Positions 1-5,323 of a stretch of DNA of 5,323 bases are shown here, one piece after another (position 1 is the stretch's first letter; every line of letters starts with the position of its first letter). Position numbers and translations under genes: made by a program. Location: contig JAIRLQ010000335.1 of NCBI GenBank assembly GCA_031259345.1, forward strand, positions 1-5,323. The letters are read 5' to 3'. The stretch comes from Treponema sp. (GTDB lineage: Bacteria > Spirochaetota > Spirochaetia > Treponematales > Breznakiellaceae). The notes beneath the pieces were generated by a model, which was not told where the DNA came from, made no database searches, and worked only from the letters and a program-made list of their open reading frames with translations.

Positions 1-131
1 GGGCGGGGCTCGTAAGCGGACTCCTCCATAGTTTTTGCGTAGGAGATTGCCCCCGCCCGTGGACGCAGAGTTATCTACAGCGTTTATTGCATTACTGATT
101 ACACACAACACAGGCGGCATCCGGCAGGCTG

Positions 132-482
132 CTATCCATAATTGCCATGGGAAGCGGCGATAATAAAGATAGAAACCATCGCGGCAGCAAAGCCCAGAAG
201 GCCCGCAAAAAGGTAGGCCCCCGCGCCAAGGGCGAGGCGGGCTTTTTTGTTTTGGAAAAAAAGAATACTTTTCATGACAAAACCGAGAAGCCCCGAGGCA
301 AAAAGGGCAAGGCCCAGGTACCGGCTAAAGCCCAAAAGCATAAGCTGGGTATCGTCCATAAAACCCTGAACCACCCCTATTCCATAAAGCGCAACAACAA
401 AAAGACACAGAAAAAACAGAAAAAAAGCCAGACGCTTTACCAAAAGAGGAAAATATTTTTTAACTAAAAGCGCTACGGCCAA
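132..482 (-). CDS. Small three-helix membrane protein, function unknown
   Basis: The protein is 116 residues and I do not recognise its family. It is mostly hydrophobic, with likely membrane helices at about residues 18-38, 55-75 and 84-110. Basic residues (K8, K9, K16, R17) precede helix 1. K71 and a QNKKAR stretch at 77-82 lie between helices 2 and 3, while the loop after helix 1 carries D43 and D44. By the positive-inside rule this predicts a cytoplasmic N-terminus and an outside C-terminus in the inner membrane. The start is TTG at 482-480: an in-frame TAA lies directly upstream, and an AGAGG ribosome binding site sits 9 bases before it. The reverse strand is open over most of the same span, but its translation is a lysine-rich low-complexity shadow. 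The gene is transcribed away from the rest of the window. It is probably real; the function is unknown. Confidence 0.72.
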   Translation of the reverse strand: MAVALLVKKYFPLLVKRLAFFLFFLCLFVVALYGIGVVQGFMDDTQLMLLGFSRYLGLALFASGLLGFVMKSILFFQNKKARLALGAGAYLFAGLLGFAAAMVSIFIIAASHGNYG

Positions 483-503
483 TTAAGCGAACCTCTTTTG
501 TGT

Positions 504-532
504 TTTCCGGAAAGCCCGAAACCCGGGCCCGG
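504..532. repeat. Two adjacent 10-bp palindromes in the divergent spacer
   Basis: TTTCCGGAAA (504-513) and CCGGGCCCGG (523-532) are each perfect palindromes in the 149-bp spacer between the minus-strand membrane gene and the plus-strand SPFH-like gene. GCCCG (514-518) can also pair with CGGGC (524-528). They could be operator-like dyads shared by the two divergent genes, but palindromes this short and GC-rich also arise by chance. The observation is direct; any regulatory role is inference. Confidence 0.3.
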
Positions 533-572
533 TACTTTCTGTCTATCCCTTGCCTTTACCGCAGATGATAAC

Positions 573-601
573 TTGCGATTTCGGCCCGATTAGACTATCA
601 T
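573..601 (+). promoter_or_regulatory. Candidate sigma-70 promoter for the SPFH-like/HIT pair
   Basis: TTGCGA (573-578) and TATCAT (596-601) are separated by 17 bases, which is optimal spacing. A perfect TATAAT also occurs at 601-606 but has no good -35 element at the right distance. Transcription from either would begin about 20-25 bases before the CTG start at 632, leaving room for the ribosome binding site at 618-624. This is based on motifs only. Confidence 0.45.
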
Positions 602-631
602 ATAATATAAATACAAAGAAGGGGTACTTAA

Positions 632-1456
632 CTGAAAAAGTTTTTGATTTTTCTTTTTGTTTTAATTATTTTGGCGGGCGCCGGTTTTTACCTGGGCTGG
701 GCTCAGGCCGGGGTACCTCCGGGGACATACGGCGTCATGCGTTCAAAAACTCATGGTACGGATCTTCGCTTTATAAAAGGCGGCGAAATACGCTGGGTCT
801 GGTATAAACTTATTCCCGGCAATGTAAAAATTCTTACCCTGTCCCCCAGGCGGATGAAGGCGGATTTACACAGTTCCGGGAGCCTTCCTTCCGGGGATGT
901 CTATGCTTCCATCGCCCAGGCCCCGACCGATTTTTCCTGGGAGCTTTTGGGGGAATTTTCTTTTAGCATAAAACCCGATGCCCTGCCCTCTCTTGCGGAA
1001 AAAGAAAACTGGGCCGGCGAAAACGACCTTTCTTCATACGAAGAAACGCTTGCGAAACGTCTTGAATCTTTTATTCTTGCCAAGCTTAGCGATTATGGCT
1101 CTGATGAAGCCAAAATGGAAAAACTTTTGACAAGCCTCCCCCTTCCGGATTTAAACAGCGCGGCGGAAACTGCCTTCCCGGAAGTAGAAAATTTTAACTG
1201 TATTTTGCGGGCTGTTAAATTTCCCGATTACCGCCTGTACCGTTCCCTGCGCTCTCTTTACGAGGAATACCTTGCCCGCCAGGAATCCATTTTAAAGGAA
1301 GATCTTGCCGGGGACGCGGAGGCAAAAGTTGCCTCTAAACTGCGCATGGATGAACTTTTTAAATACGGCGAATTGCTGACAAAATATCCGGTTCTTTTGC
1401 AGTACCTTGCCCTGGAAAAGAACTCTGACCAGGTTTTCGATAAACCCGGCCCCTAG
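632..1456 (+). CDS. Membrane-anchored SPFH/band-7-like protein, probable CTG start
   Basis: From CTG at 632 the product is 274 residues. It begins with a short basic n-region (KK) and one membrane helix at about residues 4-22. A GVPPGTYGV segment (27-35) and a domain of mixed strands follow. The C-terminal part (about 200-262) is charged and helical and ends in a KYPVLLQYLALE-like stretch. The order of anchor, G-x-Y-G-V entry, beta domain and terminal helices resembles SPFH/stomatin-prohibitin proteins, which act as membrane scaffolds. I see no decisive motif, so that assignment is tentative. CTG is preferred because AGAAGGGG (617-624) ends 7 bases before it, an in-frame TAA lies directly upstream (629-631), and it restores the lysines before the helix. 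The alternative TTG at 644 is 19 bases from the ribosome binding site. The gene is followed after 9 bases by the HIT gene, probably as an operon. Confidence 0.78.
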   Translation: MKKFLIFLFVLIILAGAGFYLGWAQAGVPPGTYGVMRSKTHGTDLRFIKGGEIRWVWYKLIPGNVKILTLSPRRMKADLHSSGSLPSGDVYASIAQAPTDFSWELLGEFSFSIKPDALPSLAEKENWAGENDLSSYEETLAKRLESFILAKLSDYGSDEAKMEKLLTSLPLPDLNSAAETAFPEVENFNCILRAVKFPDYRLYRSLRSLYEEYLARQESILKEDLAGDAEAKVASKLRMDELFKYGELLTKYPVLLQYLALEKNSDQVFDKPGP

Positions 1457-1459
1457 AGG
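1455..1459 (+). promoter_or_regulatory. HIT gene ribosome binding site overlapping the upstream stop codon
   Basis: AGAGG begins inside the TAG stop codon (1454-1456) of the SPFH-like gene and lies 6 bases before the ATG at 1466. A ribosome terminating on the first gene would sit on the second gene's ribosome binding site, which suggests translational coupling. The coupling is inferred from the geometry. Confidence 0.6.
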
Positions 1460-1465
1460 TTTTGT

Positions 1466-1948
1466 ATGGGACATTTTTTTAACTTTAAAAAATTGCATTA
1501 TGTACAGGAAAAAAAGAGTGAAGGCTGCGTACTCTGCCTGATACGGGACAAAAGCCCGGATGTAGAAAATCTATTGGTATACCAAAACAATCTTGTTGGT
1601 ATTTCCCTAAATCTTTATCCCTATAATCCCGGGCATTTAATGATCTTCCCCCTGCGCCATGTTAAGGATATACGGGAACTGGAAAGCACTGAGCGAAAAG
1701 CCCTTAATGATGCCCTGGACAAGGCCCTTAATGCCCTGGACGGGCTTTATAAACCAAAAGCCTACAACATAGGGTTTAATATGGGCTTTGCGGCCGGGGC
1801 TTCCATAGAGCATATACACCAGCATGTTATACCCCGATATCCCAACGAAATAGGCATAGCGGAGCTTATGGGGGGTAAGCGTGTGTTGGTGGAAGATCCT
1901 TTTACTTCCCTTGCCGGGCTTCGGAAAGCTTTCGCCGCATTGCCTTAG
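1466..1948 (+). CDS. HIT family nucleotide hydrolase/phosphorylase (Ap4A-type)
   Basis: This is a cytosolic 160-residue histidine-triad protein. It carries C21-x2-C24, a YPYNPGHLMIFPLRHV segment at 51-66, N101-x-G-x-N105-x-G107, and the triad H116-I-H118-Q-H120 followed by VIPR. By analogy with Fhit, H118 would be the nucleophile attacking the nucleotide alpha-phosphate. The YPYNPGHL block, the AGAS segment before the triad and HxHQHVIPR resemble Fhit-like and Ap4A phosphorylase-like members more than the shorter Hint proteins. Breakdown of dinucleoside polyphosphates is therefore the likely role, but hydrolase and phosphorylase cannot be separated by eye. The two cysteines with nearby histidines could bind a metal. 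The ATG start has a good AGAGG site, and the length suits the family. It lies 9 bases after the SPFH-like gene. Confidence 0.93.
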   Translation: MGHFFNFKKLHYVQEKKSEGCVLCLIRDKSPDVENLLVYQNNLVGISLNLYPYNPGHLMIFPLRHVKDIRELESTERKALNDALDKALNALDGLYKPKAYNIGFNMGFAAGASIEHIHQHVIPRYPNEIGIAELMGGKRVLVEDPFTSLAGLRKAFAALP

Positions 1949-1968
1949 CCCGTACTTTCAGGTATAGT
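1940..1968 (+). promoter_or_regulatory. Candidate promoter for the barrel-lipoprotein-rarA genes
   Basis: TTGCCT (1940-1945) and TATAGT (1963-1968) are 17 bases apart, a near-consensus sigma-70 arrangement. The -35 box overlaps the last codons of the HIT gene and its TAG stop. Transcription would start at about 1975, which is the first base of the first hairpin. The leader before the ATG at 2120 would be about 145 nt. Based on motifs only. Confidence 0.5.
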
Positions 1969-1974
1969 AAAAAA

Positions 1975-2025
1975 GGCTGTTCCAAAACTAACATCGAACC
2001 TCAGGTTCGCGTTTTGGAACAAGCT
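1975..2025. repeat. Nested hairpin element, terminator-like on the minus strand
   Basis: TGTTCCAAAAC (1978-1988) pairs perfectly with GTTTTGGAACA (2011-2021). Inside lies a second stem, CGAACC (1995-2000) with GGTTCG (2004-2009) and loop TCA, joined through an asymmetric bulge (TAACAT on one side, C on the other). With A2022 bulged out, GGC (1975-1977) can extend the outer stem onto GCT (2023-2025). On the plus strand no T-run follows. On the minus strand the stem is followed directly by six T (complement of the A-run at 1969-1974), as in an intrinsic terminator, although no minus-strand gene lies to its right. It could be a dispersed palindromic repeat, a leader structure or an antisense terminator. 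Confidence 0.6.
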
Positions 2026-2041
2026 CAAAAATCAGAGTCCA

Positions 2042-2080
2042 GGGGCTGTCCGGGAAGCCGGTTCATTTTCGGGCAGCCTC
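2042..2080 (+). repeat. Second long hairpin in the same leader
   Basis: Positions 2042-2056 pair with 2066-2080 along 15 positions, with several G-U wobbles and a 9-base loop (2057-2065). The strong core is GGCTGTCCG against CGGGCAGCC. No T-run follows, so it is not a classical plus-strand terminator. Its left arm begins with GGCTGTCC, resembling the GGCTGTTCC at the left of the first hairpin, so the two may belong to related repeat families. It ends 40 bases before the ATG at 2120 and leaves the ribosome binding site free. Confidence 0.55.
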
Positions 2081-2119
2081 AAGGCTCATCAGTTTAAAAC
2101 TTAAACAGGAGTTACTTGT

Positions 2120-2755
2120 ATGAAAAGGACCAGGTTCCTTTTTTTGATACTTATCGCGGTATGCCTGGCGCTGCCTTTGACAGCCCAGGAAGACGACGGG
2201 GAAAATGATACGCCGGAAAGCCCTCCCATCGGAAGCGGTTGGGATGATTATATTGTTCCGGACCTATATGCCCGGGGGGACAAAACTTTTAATATCTCTT
2301 TGGGTATTCTAATTCCTACGGTTTTTGCCGGGGACGCCATGGAAGATAATCCCCATAATATAAAACTGGGCGGAATGGGAAGTTTGGCGTTCAATTATTT
2401 TTTGGGGCCCCGCTTCTTTTTGGGCGCTGAGCTGGGGGGCATGTTTGCCGGAACCCGGGGTGAGAACATGCTCTATATTGTACCTTTTGGTATACGGGTA
2501 GGGTATCAGTTTATTCTTAAACGCTTTGAATTTCCCTTAACCCTGATGGTTGGGGGGGCTCCCCAAAAATACCTTGATAAAGGCTATTTTGGGCTTATTA
2601 TAAAACCGGGGGCAGCCGGATTTTTCCGCTTTAATTCCGACTGGTCGTTCGGCCTTAACCTAAACTGGTGGATGGTCCCTGAATGGCCTAAAAACGGCAA
2701 AAATATCCTGGGGAATTTTCTGGAAATTACCCTTTCCGCCCGGTATCATTTTTAG
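2120..2755 (+). CDS. Small outer-membrane beta-barrel protein
   Basis: The product is 211 residues. It starts with a Sec signal peptide (KRTR n-region, hydrophobic core at 6-20) and a likely signal peptidase I site after LTA (residue 22). An acidic, Pro-containing linker (about 24-44) follows. The rest alternates hydrophobic and polar residues with many Gly and aromatics, as in transmembrane beta-strands, and ends in RYHF; a terminal Phe is the usual BAM-recognition signal. The mature size suits an 8-stranded barrel of the OmpW/OmpA-like class. It may belong to the TP0733-like family of treponemal barrels, but this is a resemblance only. ATG follows AGGAG (2107-2111) by 8 bases. The structured leader lies upstream and a lipoprotein gene follows after 15 bases. 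A G7 run at 2552-2558 lies inside the coding sequence. Confidence 0.82.
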   Translation: MKRTRFLFLILIAVCLALPLTAQEDDGENDTPESPPIGSGWDDYIVPDLYARGDKTFNISLGILIPTVFAGDAMEDNPHNIKLGGMGSLAFNYFLGPRFFLGAELGGMFAGTRGENMLYIVPFGIRVGYQFILKRFEFPLTLMVGGAPQKYLDKGYFGLIIKPGAAGFFRFNSDWSFGLNLNWWMVPEWPKNGKNILGNFLEITLSARYHF

Positions 2756-2770
2756 CAAGGGGTACGCAGC

Positions 2771-4072
2771 ATGAAAAACAAACATATATTGAGTTGTTCC
2801 CAAAACGGAAACCCCTTTTTACGGTTTTTTACTTTAACATGTATACTGTTTCTTACAGCGTTAGCGGTTTCCTGTAACCAGGATTCCATTTTTGCGGACA
2901 TTTCTGTTGAACCCGAACCCAAAGATCCCCGCATCGAAGGTTCGCCTGTGGGCCTTGTAGAGTTTAATAATAAGGTTTGGACTGCCGGCAGGGGCTCGAG
3001 CAAGCTTCATTGTTACGGAGACATGGGCGATGCTACCATAGGCTGGCTTACCCGGCCATCACCGGGGGGCGCCGTCATCAGCCTTGGGTCAACAACGGAC
3101 TGTCTCTATGTCCTTGCCGGAAACCCCGTAAGCGGCACATTATGGAAAATTGATACATCCGAAAACACCGAAAACACCGAAAACACAATAAACATCACAT
3201 ACGGGCTTTCCAGGATTCAGACCATTTATACCGCGGGCGATAAAGTTTTTGCGGGCGTGTCTACCAGCGCGGACAATAAAACATGGTCTGTTTATTATGC
3301 CGCCGATACAGCCACTTCATGGACCCTGCTGATGGAGAATACAAGTATGCTCACCGGCGCGGCAGTTGACGGCGCGGGAAATATTTATATCGCAACTTTG
3401 GGGAAGGGGATATTTAAATTCGATTTTAGCTCTAATCCCCCTATGCCCGGATCAGCCGGCGACGATGGAAGCCCTGCGGCGGAAGCTGTTGTGGACAAAG
3501 ATGACAATCCAATAACAACGCCCAAGGTAAGGGGTATCATGAATACCGGTATAGGCGCCGACTCCATTGTGGCAGTTACCAGTAACGGCTACATACTGTG
3601 GTACGATAACGCAAACGCAAGGTTTAAAGTCAAATCCCAGGGCGGGCCGTATTTTTCCGGAGCTATGACCCTGTGGAAAAGATATGACGATGGCAGCGCA
3701 ACCTGGGTTCCCGCCCTGATCCTTTTGGGCGTACAGAGCAGCGGCACCTACAACAAGGGTTATAGGGAGATCAATGTTGACTCATCGGGAATTCCCCTGG
3801 ACGGCGCAAGCCCGGTTGAGCCGGGAAGCCTGGCGTCTCCCGCCTATTCAAGCATTGCCCGGAGCGACAGGAGCAAATACGAAGCAAGCCTTTACAAATA
3901 TTCGGTGGTTTCCATTATGCAGGTCTCTGACGCTGTACAGCCATATCCAAGGGACTCTCAAAACACTTCGGTCTACGTTAATCCCTCAGGCTGGCAGCCC
4001 CTTATTCTGGCGTCTACCGTTAACGCCGGGCTTCAGTCCCTGGAAAACGGTCTGTGGAACGCCGAAGAATAG
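2771..4072 (+). CDS. Predicted lipoprotein with beta-propeller-like repeats
   Basis: The product is 433 residues. A rather long N-terminal part (K2, K4, R18) leads into a hydrophobic stretch (19-33) and a lipobox LAVSC, with lipidation predicted at C35. The -3 residue is Ala, acceptable under the relaxed spirochaetal lipobox. The mature part is rich in Gly, Ser, Thr and aromatics. Short strand-like units recur, for example VYVLAG-type, KVFAGV and a GAGNIYIATLGKGIFKF stretch at about 200-216, which resemble NHL, SMP-30 or two-component-sensor propeller blades. I cannot count the blades or name a family. Three ENT repeats lie at residues 131-139. ATG follows AAGGGG (2757-2762) by 8 bases. The gene is 15 bases after the barrel gene, so the two are probably co-transcribed and may act together at the outer membrane. 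The ligand is unknown. Confidence 0.8.
   Translation: MKNKHILSCSQNGNPFLRFFTLTCILFLTALAVSCNQDSIFADISVEPEPKDPRIEGSPVGLVEFNNKVWTAGRGSSKLHCYGDMGDATIGWLTRPSPGGAVISLGSTTDCLYVLAGNPVSGTLWKIDTSENTENTENTINITYGLSRIQTIYTAGDKVFAGVSTSADNKTWSVYYAADTATSWTLLMENTSMLTGAAVDGAGNIYIATLGKGIFKFDFSSNPPMPGSAGDDGSPAAEAVVDKDDNPITTPKVRGIMNTGIGADSIVAVTSNGYILWYDNANARFKVKSQGGPYFSGAMTLWKRYDDGSATWVPALILLGVQSSGTYNKGYREINVDSSGIPLDGASPVEPGSLASPAYSSIARSDRSKYEASLYKYSVVSIMQVSDAVQPYPRDSQNTSVYVNPSGWQPLILASTVNAGLQSLENGLWNAEE
3161..3187 (+). repeat. Three 9-bp tandem repeats (Glu-Asn-Thr)
   Basis: GAAAACACC occurs at 3161-3169 and 3170-3178, followed by GAAAACACA at 3179-3187. It encodes ENT three times (residues 131-139 of the lipoprotein) in what looks like a surface loop. 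The unit is a multiple of three, so a change in copy number would keep the reading frame. Confidence 0.85.
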
Positions 4073-4104
4073 GAAAGCTTTAATGGGGATAAAGCGGGGC
4101 GGCT

Positions 4105-5323
4105 GTGGATGACGATCTTTTTTCATCCGCCGGCGCGGGAGGCGGCGCGGGGGAACAAAGACCCCTTGCCGACAGGATGCGCCCCCTTGTTCTGGATGAT
4201 GTAATAGGCCAGGATCATATAGTAGGGCCCGGACGCCTGCTCCGCCGGGCGATTCAGGCGGACAGGCTTTCATCGGTTATTTTTTACGGCCCGCCGGGTA
4301 CGGGAAAAACAAGTCTTGCCCGTGTCATTGCCAATACCACCCGCAGTACGTTTGAAAGTCTTAATGCGGTCCTTACAGGCATTAAAGACATACGGGAAGT
4401 TATAGACCGGGCTGATGAAAGACGGCGTCTTTATGATAAACGTACCATTCTTTTTGTGGATGAAGTGCACCGCTGGAATAAGGCCCAGCAGGACGCTCTG
4501 CTCCCCTGGGTAGAAAATGGCACCGTTATCCTTGTCGGGGCCACCACGGAAAATCCTTTTTTTGAAGTAAACCGGGCGCTGGTAAGCCGAAGCCGTATTT
4601 TTCAGTTAAAAGCTCTAACTTATGAGGCTTTATTAAAAACCGCCCTACGGGCCATTCAGGATAAAGAGCGGGGCTATGGCAAGTGGAACATTGTATTTGA
4701 ATCCGGCGCCCTGGAACATTTGGTGGAAGTTTCCGGCGGCGACGCCCGAAGCCTTTTAAACGCTTTGGAGCTGGCTATAGAAACCAGCCCCTGGGCTTCG
4801 CAGTCTAACACCGCTGTAACATGCTGGCCGCCGGAAGCCGGAGCCGAAATATACGTCTCGTTCGAAGCGGCGGAAGAAAGCATACAAAAGCGGGCCGTTC
4901 TTTACGACCGTGACGGGGACTACCATTTTGACACCATAAGCGCCTTTATTAAAAGCGTTCGTGGGAGCGATCCCGATGCCGCCCTGTACTGGCTTGCCAA
5001 AATGGTACGCGCCGGGGAAGATCCTTCTTTTATCTTCCGCCGCATGATTATACTTGCCATGGAAGACGTCGGGCTTGCGGACCCCAATGCCATAAGGGAA
5101 GTAATTGCCTGCGCCGAAGCGTTTGACCGTATAGGCTTTCCCGAAGGAAACTTTGCACTTTCTCTTGCCTGCCTTTACCTGGCGACAGCTCCAAAAAGCA
5201 ACACGACCCTCGCCTATTTTGACGCCCTTTCCGCAGTTGACAAAGAAGACGCGGAAGTTCCCAACCATCTGCGCGATGCAAGCCGTGATGCCGAAGGCTT
5301 TGGTCACGGCGAAGGCTATATTT
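4105..5323 (+). CDS. rarA: Replication-associated recombination protein A (AAA+ ATPase), 3' truncated
   Basis: 406 complete codons are present before the window edge, with no stop. RarA (MgsA) is a clamp-loader-like AAA+ ATPase acting at stalled replication forks with single-strand binding protein; E. coli RarA has 447 residues, so roughly 40 residues are missing here. The N-terminus (DDLFS) and PLADRMRP block are typical. Walker A is GPPGTGKT (62-69). Walker B is ILFVDEVHRW with D119 and E120. Sensor 1 is GATTEN (N150). Candidate arginine fingers in SRSRIF are R162 and R164, and sensor 2 is GDAR (R215). The C-terminal tetramerisation region with KSVRGSDPDAALYWLA and EDVGLADP blocks is well kept. 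GTG at 4105 is chosen because a stop (TAA, 4090) is the last in-frame block upstream and the family N-terminus begins there. The ribosome binding site (GCGGGG, 4094-4099) is modest. The Walker B region reads HRW where E. coli has HRF. Confidence 0.95.
   Translation, partial: MDDDLFSSAGAGGGAGEQRPLADRMRPLVLDDVIGQDHIVGPGRLLRRAIQADRLSSVIFYGPPGTGKTSLARVIANTTRSTFESLNAVLTGIKDIREVIDRADERRRLYDKRTILFVDEVHRWNKAQQDALLPWVENGTVILVGATTENPFFEVNRALVSRSRIFQLKALTYEALLKTALRAIQDKERGYGKWNIVFESGALEHLVEVSGGDARSLLNALELAIETSPWASQSNTAVTCWPPEAGAEIYVSFEAAEESIQKRAVLYDRDGDYHFDTISAFIKSVRGSDPDAALYWLAKMVRAGEDPSFIFRRMIILAMEDVGLADPNAIREVIACAEAFDRIGFPEGNFALSLACLYLATAPKSNTTLAYFDALSAVDKEDAEVPNHLRDASRDAEGFGHGEGYI

Noticed and set aside
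71..79. TTATCTACA, one mismatch from a DnaA box
   Set aside because: It is a single imperfect site with no cluster, AT-rich unwinding region or replication gene beside it.
3..98. Open plus-strand frame entering from the left edge and ending in TGA at 96-98 (31 codons), a possible gene 3' end
   Set aside because: Thirty-one open codons are expected by chance fairly often, the peptide resembles nothing I know, and the minus strand is equally open here. It cannot be decided without sequence to the left.
1..120. Minus-strand open frame from ATG at 120-118 to the left edge (40 codons), and a shorter one from ATG at 29-27
   Set aside because: Neither start has a convincing ribosome binding site, and the translations show no recognisable motif. 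They could be the start of a real gene beyond the window, but the evidence is too thin.
147..467. 106-residue plus-strand frame opposite the small membrane protein
   Set aside because: Its translation is a lysine-rich low-complexity complement of hydrophobic codons, and it has no ribosome binding site. It is a shadow of the minus-strand gene.
550..807. 85-residue plus-strand frame beginning in the divergent spacer
   Set aside because: It overlaps the SPFH-like gene in another frame, lacks a suitable ribosome binding site and would begin upstream of the likely promoter.
1474..1480. T7 run near the start of the HIT gene as a slippage site
   Set aside because: T runs of this length are common in Phe/Asn codon contexts in this window, and a metabolic enzyme is an unlikely phase-variation target.
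3811..3825. CCCGG-TTGAG-CCGGG hairpin inside the lipoprotein gene
   Set aside because: It is a five-base stem within coding sequence with no T-run or conserved context, consistent with chance.
4756..5307. Long minus-strand frame (183 codons) across rarA
   Set aside because: The opposite strand encodes a clear RarA with all conserved blocks. The frame is an antisense shadow of a GC-rich third-position gene.

Overview
The window looks like ordinary chromosomal sequence from a spirochaete, most likely a Treponema-type organism of moderate GC content such as the termite-gut treponemes. This is an inference. It rests on a lipoprotein with a relaxed spirochaetal lipobox, a small outer-membrane beta-barrel with a C-terminal Phe, frequent non-ATG starts (TTG, CTG, GTG), and short gene spacing. 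No rRNA, tRNA, CRISPR array, transposase or phage gene is visible.

Layout. Positions 1-131 hold no gene that can be assigned, only a GC-rich inverted repeat and some short open stretches. A small three-helix membrane protein lies on the minus strand (132-482). It is divergent from everything that follows, across a 149-bp spacer with two short palindromes and a candidate promoter. On the plus strand come a membrane-anchored protein resembling SPFH/band-7 proteins (632-1456, probably starting at CTG) and, 9 bases on, a HIT-family nucleotide hydrolase or phosphorylase (1466-1948). A 171-bp gap follows. It carries a good sigma-70-like promoter (TTGCCT-17-TATAGT) and then two long hairpins, so the next transcript would start with a structured leader of about 145 nt. 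That transcript would encode an outer-membrane beta-barrel (2120-2755), a beta-propeller-like lipoprotein (2771-4072) and RarA, a replication-associated AAA+ ATPase (from 4105, GTG start, running off the right edge).

How the genes fit together. The barrel and lipoprotein are 15 bases apart and both are exported, so a shared envelope role is plausible but not shown. RarA follows after 32 bases with no terminator and is probably transcribed with them without being functionally related. The SPFH-like and HIT genes look translationally coupled, because the HIT ribosome binding site overlaps the upstream stop codon.

No new multi-gene system is evident. The points most worth checking are the double-hairpin leader at 1975-2080 (one hairpin is also terminator-like on the opposite strand), the CTG start at 632, and the G7 tract inside the outer-membrane protein gene.
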